Below, in pieces: positions 47,513 through 56,477 of a stretch of 64,000 bases of DNA (positions are counted from its first letter, which is position 1; each line of letters starts with the position of its first letter). The notes under the pieces are model-generated. The model was given only the letters and a program-made list of their open reading frames with translations, did no database searches and was not told where the DNA came from. Both the position numbers and the translations under genes were made by a program. The DNA lies in contig JADKKB010000007.1 of NCBI GenBank assembly GCA_016720705.1, forward strand, positions 2,277,485-2,341,484. Direction: 5' to 3'. Origin of the DNA: Chloracidobacterium sp. Lineage in GTDB: Bacteria > Acidobacteriota > Blastocatellia > Pyrinomonadales > Pyrinomonadaceae.

Positions 47513-47523
47513 TGCCGAACGTC

Positions 47524-48678
47524 CTAGTTGGTTTTGTGCTCCCAGATAACCTTCCCCGTTTTGTTTATTAAATAAGACTTTTGCATTCCGGGCTCACTAC
47601 CGATAAATACCTCGGCCAGGCCGCTGTTAAAATCAGTCCCATATTTGTAGGTTGCAGCGATCACAATCTTGCCGGTTTTATCAATATACCCGGTCTTGTT
47701 ATTGACCTCCACGGCGGCGAGCCCTTCCTTAAATCCCCTGTAATTTAAGCTGTTTCCGAATCCTGAATATGCAAACCGAGGGCTGATCACCATATTGCCC
47801 CTGGTATCGATAAATCCAGATTTGTCACCGATTGCGACTTTTGCTAAACCATCAGAGAACTGAAACGCGGAATCATACCGCGCCGCGATCACGAGCTTTC
47901 CGGTTTTGTCGATGTACCCGTTTTTACTATTCATGCCAACTGCGGCCAACCCTTCGCTGAAACTTTCGGCGCTGTCGAACTGCGGCTTGATGACGAACTT
48001 GCCGCTCTTGTCAATAAAACCGTATTTGGTTTTATACTCACTGCGTTCGTCGGCGAGCCCTACCAGGTGGCCCTCTAATCGCACGGCGGCCAATCCTTCG
48101 CTAAAATCTTCTGCATTTGCAAAGCTAGGCTCAATGACAAAACGCCCCATTTTATCAACGTAGCCGAATTTATCGCCCTTTCGCACCTTTGCCATGCCAT
48201 CAACAAATCTGGTCCGCTCTTCAATGAACTTGAGCTCTCCGACGAATTCACCGGTTTTATTAATGAACCCTAAAGTCTCTTCGTTGACAATATATTTTTG
48301 CGATGGATCAAGGGGTCCTTTTTTTTCAATGTCGGTGCTTTTGATCACTGCCTGCGCCAGTCCGTCATGAAAGAGGCCCGGCGTGAATTCAAACTTTGGT
48401 TGAATGACGAACTCGCCAACCATATCAATATAGCCCCACCTACTACCGAGCTTAACAACAGCTAATCCCTCGCTACAGGCTACGTCGTCCTCGGTGGACG
48501 CGGAGTCGAATCGCGGGCTGATCACCATCGTGCCGGTCTTATCTATAAAGCCGATCTTTCCATTTTGTCTTACCGGAAAGTAATCTTGGTTCTGTGCGCA
48601 TGCATTTGCCGTATAGAGAACAAAGGTCAATAGCGAACAGCAAATAAAGGATAAATATTTTTTTTTGAAACGACTCAT
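47524..48678 (-). CDS. WG-repeat protein, secreted
   Basis: 384 residues from the ATG at 48678, which has AAGGAAT upstream and gives a signal peptide (ICCSLLTFVLYTANACAQ). About nine WG repeats follow, for example GKIGFIDKTGTMVISPRFDS, SRWGYIDMVGEFVIQPKFEF and KFGYVDKMGRFVIEPSF. This repeat is known from many surface and secreted proteins of unknown role. Located between mqnE and the second mqnE 3'-end copy. A GTG at 48720 in frame would overlap mqnE's stop. Confidence 0.88.
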   Translation of the reverse strand: MSRFKKKYLSFICCSLLTFVLYTANACAQNQDYFPVRQNGKIGFIDKTGTMVISPRFDSASTEDDVACSEGLAVVKLGSRWGYIDMVGEFVIQPKFEFTPGLFHDGLAQAVIKSTDIEKKGPLDPSQKYIVNEETLGFINKTGEFVGELKFIEERTRFVDGMAKVRKGDKFGYVDKMGRFVIEPSFANAEDFSEGLAAVRLEGHLVGLADERSEYKTKYGFIDKSGKFVIKPQFDSAESFSEGLAAVGMNSKNGYIDKTGKLVIAARYDSAFQFSDGLAKVAIGDKSGFIDTRGNMVISPRFAYSGFGNSLNYRGFKEGLAAVEVNNKTGYIDKTGKIVIAATYKYGTDFNSGLAEVFIGSEPGMQKSYLINKTGKVIWEHKTN

Positions 48679-48716
48679 AATAGATTCCTTAAAGTTAAAC
48701 GGGCAGCTACCTTGCG

Positions 48717-49826
48717 TCACATGGCTAACGTGCTGTCCACGCGGTTGTAGACCGTATCTCTTTCCACGGCCTCAAAACCAGCGCGTTGGATCATTTCGAT
48801 GATCTCTTTCTTGGTCATTTTTACTTCGCCGCCGGACTCTACAGAGTAGCTGTGGGTGAGCTCGCCGCCGTCGGTGATGGTGCCGTCGAGGTCGTTAGCG
48901 CCGAAGTGGAGGGCGGTCTGGGCGGTGGCTTTGCCGAGCATGACCCAGTAGGCTTTGATGTGGTCGAAGTTGTCGAGCATCAGCCGTGAGACGGCGATGG
49001 TCTTGAGATTGTCGATCGCGTCGGGGCCGGGAAGCGTCGAGAGAGCCGATCCGGGCGGATAGAAGGCGAGCGGGATAAAGCATTGGAAACCGCCGGATTT
49101 ATCCTGTTGCTCGCGGAGTTGTACAAAGTGGTCGACGCGGTCTTCGATGGTTTCTATGTGGCCGTAGAGCATCGTCGCATTGGTTTTGAGGCCGGCGGCG
49201 TGAACCTTGCCGGCGAGTTCGAGCCAACGGGCGGCATCGCACTTATGGTCACAGATCCGGGAACGCGTTGGTTCGGCAAAGATCTCAGCACCGCCACCCG
49301 GGCACGAGTCCATTCCCGCGGCGTGCAGTTGGTCTATAACATCCTCGTCTGACATTTTGTAAAAGCGTGCGAAAAAGTCGAGCTCTACCATCGTCAGGGC
49401 CTTGAGATGCAAACGTGGAAATTCTTTTTTAAGCGATGAGAACAGGTCGGTGTAGTACGAAAAGGGAAGTTTCGAGTTAAGTCCGCCGACGATGTGGAGT
49501 TCGGTCGCACCTTCGGCGACGGCCTCGCGGGCGATCTCTATGCCTTCGTCGATCGAGTGCGTGTAGGCGTCTTCCTGCCGGGCACGGCGGTAAAAGCCGC
49601 AGAATTTACAGTCGGCGACGCAGATATTTGTATGATTAAAATGGCGGTTGACGTTGTAATACGTCGTCAAACCGTGCTTTTGCCGGCGAACGGTATCGGC
49701 GAGCTTGCCTAGTGCATTGAGGTCGTCGGTCGCAAAGAGTGACAGGCCATCGTCAAACGTCAGCCGCTCGCGGTCCTCGACCTTGTCGGCGATGTCTCGT
49801 AATTTTGGATCAAATGAGAACTGCAT
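48717..49826 (-). CDS. mqnE: Aminofutalosine synthase (radical SAM, menaquinone synthesis)
   Basis: 369 residues from the ATG at 49826 (MQFSFDPKLRDIADKV). The radical SAM cluster motif CVADCKFCGFYRR (CxxxCxxC) is present. The downstream pattern SCPGGGAEIFAE, MLYGHIETIEDRVDHFVQLR, and FIPLAFYPPGSAL is that of MqnE rather than MqnC. It makes aminofutalosine from 3-((1-carboxyvinyl)oxy)benzoate and SAM in the futalosine menaquinone route. Two more copies of the last 60-70 residues lie downstream. Confidence 0.93.
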   Translation of the reverse strand: MQFSFDPKLRDIADKVEDRERLTFDDGLSLFATDDLNALGKLADTVRRQKHGLTTYYNVNRHFNHTNICVADCKFCGFYRRARQEDAYTHSIDEGIEIAREAVAEGATELHIVGGLNSKLPFSYYTDLFSSLKKEFPRLHLKALTMVELDFFARFYKMSDEDVIDQLHAAGMDSCPGGGAEIFAEPTRSRICDHKCDAARWLELAGKVHAAGLKTNATMLYGHIETIEDRVDHFVQLREQQDKSGGFQCFIPLAFYPPGSALSTLPGPDAIDNLKTIAVSRLMLDNFDHIKAYWVMLGKATAQTALHFGANDLDGTITDGGELTHSYSVESGGEVKMTKKEIIEMIQRAGFEAVERDTVYNRVDSTLAM

Positions 49827-49933
49827 AAATATATCTTGCCATATTTGGCCGAATTGATAAAAAACCGGCATTTTATGATGCTAGTCATATTTTCGTGTTG
49901 CCGTAACCTATAGATTCATTGCATGGCTCAGAT

Positions 49934-49952
49934 ATTGAAAATAATGTTCAAT
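49934..49952 (+). promoter_or_regulatory. Possible operator dyad upstream of norB
   Basis: ATTGAA and TTCAAT form a perfect 6-bp dyad with 7-nt spacer about 150 bp before norB. It is near, but not a match to, the FNR/NNR-type TTGAT-N4-ATCAA box. No better site was found in 49827-50104, which otherwise has no gene. Confidence 0.3.
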
Positions 49953-50104
49953 TACGGGTCAGCAAGTTTAAGAGCGATTGAAATCAGGGCTAAACAGTCC
50001 TATGATAGGCTACCAAACAGATTTACAGTAACGGGAATTTGCCGATGACCTGAGATCAACTCTCGGTTCCGCACCCTATACTTTCGTTAGTTGACGGAGA
50101 TGAA

Positions 50105-52357
50105 ATGAAAAAACTTTGGATAATACTTTTGACGGTCTTTATTGCTTCGTTCGCGATCCTCGGATGGGTCGGAACGGAGATATTTCGGCAGGCTCCGCCG
50201 ATCCCGAGTCAGGTTGTTACGTCCGACGGACGCGTAGTGGCTGACGTAGGTTCGGTCACGGACGGCCAGAATGTCTGGCAGGCGATGGGCGGAATGCAGG
50301 TTGGCTCGATCTGGGGACACGGTTCATACGTAGCCCCGGATTGGACGGCTGATTATCTGCACCGCGAGTGCATCTTTATACTGAATGCCTGGTCAAACAA
50401 GGAGTTCGCGAAGGGATTTGACGCGGCTTCGCCGGATCAGCAAGCCGTGTTAAAAGCGCGGCTCGAAGTGCTGATGCGGACCAATACCTACGATCCGGCG
50501 AGTGGTAAGATCACCATCGACCCGGTCAGGGCCGCCGCATTCGAGGATAATCTAAAGCATTATTCCGAGGTCTTTACCGATGGTAATTCGGACTACGCTA
50601 TCCAACGAAATGCACAATCCGATCCTACAAAATTGCGTCAAATGACGTCATTCTTTTTCTGGACGGCGTGGGCATCCGCGGCAAACCGGCCCGATAATAC
50701 GATCTCTTACACGAGTAATTTTCCGTCGGAGCCACTCGTTGGCAACGTACCGACCAGTTCGGCGATCGTCTGGACCGGCGTGAGCGTTATTATGCTGATC
50801 GCCGGCATCGGTGCAATGGTCTGGTTTTATGCCGGATGGCGAAAGCCGATGGACGAAGTAGGTGCTCCGGATGCGGATCCGCTTATTGGCCAAACGCTGA
50901 CGCCCTCGCAAAAGGCTACGGTTAAGTACTTTTTGGTGGTGTCACTGCTATTTCTACTGCAGATCGTGATGGGTATAATTACGGCCCACTACGGCGTCGA
51001 GGGCGGCGGACTTTACGGCATTCCATTGGCAGATTATCTGCCATACGTCGTTTCGCGTACGTGGCATACACAACTCGGCATATTTTGGATCGCGACGGCG
51101 TGGCTCGCTGCGGGGCTTTATCTTGCTCCGTATATCTGCGGTTATGAACCGAAACTGCAAAAGCTCGGCGTTGACGTGCTATTTGGTGCATTACTGGTCG
51201 TCGTTCTCGGCTCGATGGCCGGTGAATGGATGAGCGTTATGCACAAACTCGGCACCGGCGACCTTTGGTTCTGGTTCGGCCATCAGGGTTACGAGTATGT
51301 CGACCTCGGTCGTGTATGGCAGGCGGCATTGCTTGTCGGGCTGCTGTTGTGGCTGTTCCTGATCGCACGTTCGGCAATACCTGCTCTCAAACACGAGGGC
51401 AATAGTAAGTCGCTGATAATGCTATATCTGGCGACGACCGCCGGTATCGCTTTCTTTTACGCACCGGGTTTGTTCTGGGGAATGCGTACGCACCTAACGG
51501 AAGTCGAGTACTGGCGTTGGTGGGTCGTGCACCTCTGGGTCGAAGGCTTTTTTGAGGTCTTTGCTACGGTGGTCGTCGCTTTTCTTTTTGCACGGCTAAA
51601 GGTCATCAACTCAGATAATGCAGCATACGCCTCGCTTCTGTCCGGAGCGATCTACCTTAGCGGCGGCATTATCGGAACGCTGCACCATTTGTACTTTGCG
51701 GGGACACCGACCATCGCTCTGGCATTCGGATCGGTCTTCAGCGCACTCGAGATCGTTCCGCTTGTTTTCGTCGGCTTTGAAGCGTTTGACAACATACGCC
51801 ATTCGCAGTCGCGGCCGTGGTTGGGACAGTATCAATGGGTAGTGTATTTCTTTGTGGCGGTGGCATTTTGGAATCTGGTCGGAGCCGGCATATTCGGCTT
51901 TATGATCAATCCGCCAATCGCTCTCTATTATATGCAGGGGCTGAACACGACGGCGGTACACGCTCACGGATCGCTGTACGGCGTTTATGGCACCCTCGGC
52001 CTGGCCCTTTTGTTGTTCTGTATGCGAGCGATGGAACCCGAGCGTAAATGGAATACAAAGTTGTTGGCGTTTTCATTTTGGACGATCAATATAGGCCTTT
52101 TGATGGAGATCCTCTTTAGCCTTTTACCGATCGGCCTGTTGCAGACGTATCAATCGGTGTCGAAAGGATACTGGGCCGCACGCGGACCGGAATTTATGCA
52201 GACCGATCTGATGCAAGTGCTGCGATGGATGCGACTATTCGGCGACACGGTTTTCGCGATCGGTGCGGTGGCATTTGTATGGTTTGCCCTCAAACTGATG
52301 TTGACCAAGGGCGAAAGCGTGAGCGAGGAAGTACATATCTCGCTCACCGGGTACTAG
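50105..52357 (+). CDS. norZ: Quinol-dependent nitric oxide reductase (qNor)
   Basis: 750 residues, the qNor length. An N-terminal periplasmic domain (about 30-215; LGWVGTEIFRQAPPIPSQVV, then DGQNVWQAMGGMQVGSIWGH, YLHRECIFILNAW) is fused to the haem-copper oxidase core (about 220-740) with HTQLGIFWIATAWLAAG and WWVVHLWVEGFFEVFATVV. It reduces NO to N2O with quinol at the membrane. It diverges from mqnE, ends at a strong terminator, and is followed by a haemoglobin gene. Confidence 0.93.
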   Translation: MKKLWIILLTVFIASFAILGWVGTEIFRQAPPIPSQVVTSDGRVVADVGSVTDGQNVWQAMGGMQVGSIWGHGSYVAPDWTADYLHRECIFILNAWSNKEFAKGFDAASPDQQAVLKARLEVLMRTNTYDPASGKITIDPVRAAAFEDNLKHYSEVFTDGNSDYAIQRNAQSDPTKLRQMTSFFFWTAWASAANRPDNTISYTSNFPSEPLVGNVPTSSAIVWTGVSVIMLIAGIGAMVWFYAGWRKPMDEVGAPDADPLIGQTLTPSQKATVKYFLVVSLLFLLQIVMGIITAHYGVEGGGLYGIPLADYLPYVVSRTWHTQLGIFWIATAWLAAGLYLAPYICGYEPKLQKLGVDVLFGALLVVVLGSMAGEWMSVMHKLGTGDLWFWFGHQGYEYVDLGRVWQAALLVGLLLWLFLIARSAIPALKHEGNSKSLIMLYLATTAGIAFFYAPGLFWGMRTHLTEVEYWRWWVVHLWVEGFFEVFATVVVAFLFARLKVINSDNAAYASLLSGAIYLSGGIIGTLHHLYFAGTPTIALAFGSVFSALEIVPLVFVGFEAFDNIRHSQSRPWLGQYQWVVYFFVAVAFWNLVGAGIFGFMINPPIALYYMQGLNTTAVHAHGSLYGVYGTLGLALLLFCMRAMEPERKWNTKLLAFSFWTINIGLLMEILFSLLPIGLLQTYQSVSKGYWAARGPEFMQTDLMQVLRWMRLFGDTVFAIGAVAFVWFALKLMLTKGESVSEEVHISLTGY

Positions 52358-52364
52358 AAAAACT

Positions 52365-52401
52365 AAAGATGCGGCCGGGGCTTAGTTCTGGCCGCATCTT
52401 T
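52365..52401 (+). terminator. Intrinsic terminator after the NO reductase gene
   Basis: A perfect 12-bp stem: AAAGATGCGGCC pairs with GGCCGCATCTTT, with a 13-nt loop. It starts 8 bp after the stop of the reductase gene and comes just before the haemoglobin gene, so the two may be separate or attenuated transcripts. Confidence 0.85.
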
Positions 52402-52426
52402 TGTACTAACGACAAAGAAGAGTGAT

Positions 52427-52840
52427 ATGAAAGATATCGAGAACCGTGAGGATATAGACCTGTTGATGGAGCGGTTTTATTCGCGTGCGACGACCGACGA
52501 TGTGATCGGCTATATTTTCACGGATATTGCAAAATTGGATCTTGAACATCACCTGCCGGTTATTGGTGACTTTTGGGAAACGATCGTGTTTCAAACCCAC
52601 GTTTACGTCAAACACGGCCGCAATCCACTCCAGGTTCACGGCGAATTGAATCTAAAGGAGATATTAGTTCCTGAACATTTTGGGCGTTGGCTTGAAATAT
52701 TTAATGAGACCACCGACGAACTATTTGAGGGAGATAGAGCTGATTTTATAAAGGTGCGGGCCGAAGCAATTGCGGGGCGTATGCTTCATTTCGTTGGAGC
52801 CATAAACCGAGGCGAAATTAACTTTCCACGGCCCGCTTAA
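52427..52840 (+). CDS. Group III truncated haemoglobin
   Basis: 137 residues. The start (IDLLMERFYSRATTDDVIGY) and PEHFGRWLEIFNETTDELFE with the proximal His, together with VIGDFWETIVFQT, fit group III truncated haemoglobins. These bind O2 or NO and often join NO detoxification. Its 3' end overlaps that of the Crp/Fnr gene by 23 bp, tail to tail. Neighbouring NO reductase supports a role in NO stress. Confidence 0.9.
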   Translation: MKDIENREDIDLLMERFYSRATTDDVIGYIFTDIAKLDLEHHLPVIGDFWETIVFQTHVYVKHGRNPLQVHGELNLKEILVPEHFGRWLEIFNETTDELFEGDRADFIKVRAEAIAGRMLHFVGAINRGEINFPRPA

Positions 52841-53464
52841 GTTGGGCGAGGTCACTCACCACGATCTTGCCACGGTCGATTCGGATCAACCCCTTATCAG
52901 CAAGCCGACGGATAACGCGGATAGTAGTTTCCGTGGTAAGGCCGGCCATCTTTGCGATATCTTCGCGCCGCAGTTTGATCTTGACAGGCTGATCGAAAAT
53001 GGTGCCGTCCACAAGCTTAATGATAACGTTGGTTATACGGTGATCCGGTGACGATATCGCGAGGTTTTGGATCATAGCGACCTGATCTCTCATAACGCCG
53101 CACATTCGAGCCATTATACCGGCCTGAAACTCCGGATAACTGCTCATAAATCGCAAAAAGTCACTTCGATCTATGAGCATTAATTTGGTCGGCTCCATAG
53201 CGATCGCCGTGGCAGGATAACTGCCACCGTCGATCACCGGAGGAATTGCAAATATCTCTCCCGCACCAAATATACCTGCGATCACTTCTTTGCCGGGCTC
53301 AAGAAACTTGACCATTTTGATGTTGCCAGAAACTACGATCGGTAAAAATGTCGCACGATCGCCGGCGGCAAATATCTCGGCCCCTCAATATACGAACGGA
53401 TATGACCGACCGCCTGAATCTCTTTGGTAAGATCTGAACCGCCAATTTGAAGTAATAGATTCAT
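52818..53464 (-). pseudogene. Crp/Fnr-family regulator with a frameshift
   Basis: The N terminus (MNLLLQIGGSDLTKEIQAVG, then HIRSYIEG) is read from an ATG at 53464, and the rest (AEIFAAGDRATFLPIVVSG, then NIKMVKFLEP) is in another frame. The break is at the C run 53381-53384 (G run on the coding strand); adding one G restores SYIEG-AEIF. The downstream part is complete: cNMP-binding-like domain, then HTH REDIAKMAGLTTETTIRVIR. Its ETxxxR motif recalls FNR/NnrR proteins. Either a real frameshift or a sequencing error. Confidence 0.85.
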
Positions 53465-53784
53465 AGCGCCTTCTAACCTTATTCCGCCGGGCGGCAAATT
53501 CGTTCGGAGCGAGGTAATTCCGATTTTAACAGACTCATATAGTGATCTGCGAACTACGATCGAGCTTCGGTGATGCGCTTTATGGGAATCTATTGTCGTC
53601 GTCGGCAGTGCCTTGCCGTTATATCGCTTTTGATAAATTGGGAAACCCATTGTGACTATTGACATTAAGCGGGTAGAACAATAGAGTGTCGCACAGTGGT
53701 TTTTGAAGCTGAAGATAGCGGGAATCGGCTTTCAAACGATTTACCCCACCGGCAAAATACGAGACAAAGGGGAGAGCTTAGACT

Positions 53785-54189
53785 ATGATTCGAATAATTC
53801 TGGGTGTGATCGCCGGTTTTCTGGCGTGGTCGATAGTCTGGATCGGTAGCGATCAGGTTATGGTCAGCACGATCGCTTGGTACGGTGAGCACCAGAATGC
53901 CTTTGAAAAGGCATTTACAAACAAAGAACCGTTCCAGGCCGATAGCACCGTACTCGCGATGAATATAGTCCGCAGCATTATCACTTCGCTGATGGCGGGC
54001 TATCTGACGGCCATTGTTGCGAACGAGAATCGCAGGAGCACAATGATCCTCGGCCTATTGCTTTTACTGTTTGGGGCCGCAGTCGAGATCGCGGCTTGGA
54101 ATTATCTGCCGGTATGGTATCACGCAGTCTTTCTCGCGCTGCTAATACCTTGCACGATCGTCGGCGGCAAGATCAAGAAGTTCGCCTGA
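53785..54189 (+). CDS. Hypothetical membrane protein, four helices
   Basis: 134 residues, highly hydrophobic: MIRIILGVIAGFLAWSIVWI, then SIITSLMAGYLTAIVA, MILGLLLLLFGAAVEIAAW and YHAVFLALLIPCTIVGG. It has no recognised family. A long promoter-bearing gap of 320 bp precedes it; TTGACA at 53659-53664 is a possible -35, but the -10 is poor. It converges on the YkgJ-like gene and shares 17 bp. Confidence 0.72.
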   Translation: MIRIILGVIAGFLAWSIVWIGSDQVMVSTIAWYGEHQNAFEKAFTNKEPFQADSTVLAMNIVRSIITSLMAGYLTAIVANENRRSTMILGLLLLLFGAAVEIAAWNYLPVWYHAVFLALLIPCTIVGGKIKKFA

Positions 54190-54724
54190 GTTTTGTAAAA
54201 CGCTCGAGGGCGGTAGGTATCGCAAGCAATGGCTGCCGGCGTGCGAAGGTTCGTCGGTTCAGATCGTCGACCGCCGCCTCGGCCTGATCGAGCAGTTCAT
54301 CCGGCGGTAGGTCGGCGGCGGACTCGTAGCAGGCGTGCTGAATGCAGGGCAACGGCTTTGCCCGGAGATGAACCAGACAGCCAGTTCCTTTTTCGTAGAG
54401 TGGACAAGCATAGGTCTTCAGCGGATCTTCACGTTCATCAAGCCCGTAGCGTTCGATAGAATCCGCTATTCTCTCAATGACGGTTTCGCGCCGTTCGGCC
54501 GCCAGCGAATCGAAGACGCCGCCGATCGCCACCGCCTCAAGACGCGAGATACGCACATTTACAAAATGCTCGTCCAGACAACACGCGCCCGGCGTATTGC
54601 ACGTCAGACAACTCTTGGCGCGGTGTTCAAAATTAGTTCGAACATTCTCCGCAAACCCATTTCTGATCTCCGTCAGCAGTTCGATCGCCTTCTTTTCAGC
54701 AAGTATTTTCATTCTTGTCGCCAT
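54173..54724 (-). CDS. YkgJ-like Cys-cluster protein
   Basis: 183 residues with Cys pairs typical of YkgJ/CxxCxxCC-type putative metal-binding proteins: KSCLTCNTPGACCLDEHFVN and YACPLYEKGTGCLVHLRAKP, then LPCIQHAC. These are thought to bind zinc or iron. No signal peptide. Its tail overlaps the adjacent membrane protein gene. Confidence 0.8.
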   Translation of the reverse strand: MATRMKILAEKKAIELLTEIRNGFAENVRTNFEHRAKSCLTCNTPGACCLDEHFVNVRISRLEAVAIGGVFDSLAAERRETVIERIADSIERYGLDEREDPLKTYACPLYEKGTGCLVHLRAKPLPCIQHACYESAADLPPDELLDQAEAAVDDLNRRTFARRQPLLAIPTALERFTKLRRTS

Positions 54725-54882
54725 TTCAATCTATAGTTCGGCGGCACACTTGGTCAAATTGAGGGCTTGTCCGGAGGACGCCGAGTATTAACACAGCTTT
54801 TCGAAAGTGCTAATATCATAACTTTATGTACGATCTGGTGTCCGGAGACGCTCGAATTGGTCGGACGAATTCATATAAGACG

Positions 54883-55947
54883 ATGAACAAAAAGCTATTT
54901 AAGATATTGATGGTGCTGGCGATAGTGACCGCTACGGCGTTGAGCGTATCTGCTCACGAGATCAGACTGAAAAACGGCGACAGGTTATCCGGAATTGTGG
55001 TATCACGGGACCGCGACGGCGTGGTGCTCGAAACTCAATATGCCGGGCGTATCCGGATCGCGATGGAGTATATCGAAACGATCGATATGGAGCGTCCGGT
55101 GACAAATATTTCGGCATCGGGTGAGCGGCCCGCGGATACATCGGAGACAAAGAACAAGGTGTCTTCCGCCTCAACTGCCGATCCGGCAAAGGCTACATCG
55201 GAGTCGACGATAAAACCAGCGACACCCGCAACGCCGAAACCAAAAGCTCGACTTTTCGGCGGACGGTATATGGGAATCGTCGATGGTTGGGAGGGCAACG
55301 CCAATATCGGGTTCAGCTTCACTTCAGGCAACAGTAGCACGTCTACGCTCGCGAGTGGCGTCAGGGCGTCGAAGACCGGACACAGCGACAAACTCACGGT
55401 CTATGCCCGAAGCCTTTGGAACAGCAACCGCAACGCTGCCGAGAGTACGACCCAAAATGCAGTGTGGGGCGGATTCAGATATGATCGCGATTTCAACCGA
55501 AAACTATTCAGCTTTGGGTCCTGGGATTTTGAACGCGATAGGCCAAAGCGGCTCAATTTCCGTTCAGTCATCGGCGGCGGCCTCGGCAACCATACGATCA
55601 AGAACGACCGCACGGAGCTTGACCTTTTGATCGGACTCGCGTGGAATCGGGCGTGGCAGGTCGGGGCGAACACCGACACACCCGAGTCGCTCGGTGCGGC
55701 AGCATTCAAACATAAATTTACCGAACGGCTTAAGGTGCAAAATTCATTTACCTTCTATCAGGATCTGACACGGGCCAGCAAGTATCGGATTATCTATGAC
55801 GCATCGCTTTCGGCTGATATCACTAAGCGGATCGGTTGGTTCATTACGGTCGGAGACCGATTTAATAATCGTCCGTTCGGTGTCACCGAGAAGAACGACT
55901 TTCTGCTGACCACCGGCATCAAATGGAATTTCGGTAAGAAAAAGTAG
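54883..55947 (+). CDS. DUF481-family outer-membrane protein with N-terminal Sm-like domain
   Basis: 354 residues from the ATG at 54883, which gives a signal peptide (ILMVLAIVTATALSVSA). Residues about 20-75 form an Sm/SH3-like beta barrel (IRLKNGDRLSGIVVSRDRDG, then VVLETQYAGRIRI). A Ser/Thr/Pro linker is followed by the DUF481 barrel (about 135-354) with alternating strands: NIGFSFTSGNSSTSTLASGV, then WGGFRYDRDFNRKLFSFGSW, ending LLTTGIKWNFGKK. The role is unknown, probably porin-like. The ATG at 54826 is in frame but lacks a signal. Confidence 0.85.
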   Translation: MNKKLFKILMVLAIVTATALSVSAHEIRLKNGDRLSGIVVSRDRDGVVLETQYAGRIRIAMEYIETIDMERPVTNISASGERPADTSETKNKVSSASTADPAKATSESTIKPATPATPKPKARLFGGRYMGIVDGWEGNANIGFSFTSGNSSTSTLASGVRASKTGHSDKLTVYARSLWNSNRNAAESTTQNAVWGGFRYDRDFNRKLFSFGSWDFERDRPKRLNFRSVIGGGLGNHTIKNDRTELDLLIGLAWNRAWQVGANTDTPESLGAAAFKHKFTERLKVQNSFTFYQDLTRASKYRIIYDASLSADITKRIGWFITVGDRFNNRPFGVTEKNDFLLTTGIKWNFGKKK

Positions 55948-56015
55948 CTTGCATCGATCGGCCTAATGGGGCAAAATTGTATCGTTATTAGAGTTCGAAC
56001 AGGAGTAAATTAACA

Positions 56016-56474
56016 ATGTTACAAGCGGGAGATGCGGCGCCGGATTTTGTGTCAACTGACCAAAACGGCAATGTGGTTAAACTGTCCGATTTTAGCGGAA
56101 AGCGAGTCGTTTTGTATTTTTATCCGAAGGATGATACGCCCGGATGTACCAAAGAAGCTTGCTCGTTTCGCGATGCCGACGACGTTTTTAATGCAAAAGG
56201 GATCAAGGTGCTTGGTGTATCGACCGATAGCGAAAAATCTCATCAAAAGTTCATATCAAAATTCCAACTGCCATTTGACCTGCTAGCCGATACCGAAAAG
56301 CAGATCGTCGAGGCATACGGCGTTTGGGCTGAAAAAAGTATGTACGGCAAAAAGTATATGGGCACACTGAGAAAGACTTTTTTGATCGATGACGGCAAGA
56401 TCGTCAAGGTCTTTGACAAGGTCAATGTTGCCGAGCACGCGGATGAGGTGCTTGCCGCGTTTGGGGAAAAATAA
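56016..56474 (+). CDS. bcp: Peroxiredoxin, BCP type
   Basis: 152 residues, the BCP (1-Cys/atypical 2-Cys PrxQ) length. The peroxidatic Cys is in PGCTKEACSFRD with the resolving Cys five residues later; the GKRVVLYFYPKDDTPGCTKE motif is conserved. It reduces H2O2 and organic hydroperoxides with thioredoxin. AGGAG precedes the ATG. It is 3 bp upstream of the rhodanese-like gene, so they are co-transcribed. Confidence 0.95.
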   Translation: MLQAGDAAPDFVSTDQNGNVVKLSDFSGKRVVLYFYPKDDTPGCTKEACSFRDADDVFNAKGIKVLGVSTDSEKSHQKFISKFQLPFDLLADTEKQIVEAYGVWAEKSMYGKKYMGTLRKTFLIDDGKIVKVFDKVNVAEHADEVLAAFGEK

Positions 56475-56477
56475 TCT

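Noticed and set aside
49934..50104. FNR/NNR box before the NO reductase gene
   Set aside because: No TTGAT-N4-ATCAA match; the closest sequence fits only the right half.
53465..53665. N-terminal extension of the Crp/Fnr frame up to 53665
   Set aside because: The upstream residues match nothing in the family; the ATG at 53464 gives the expected start.
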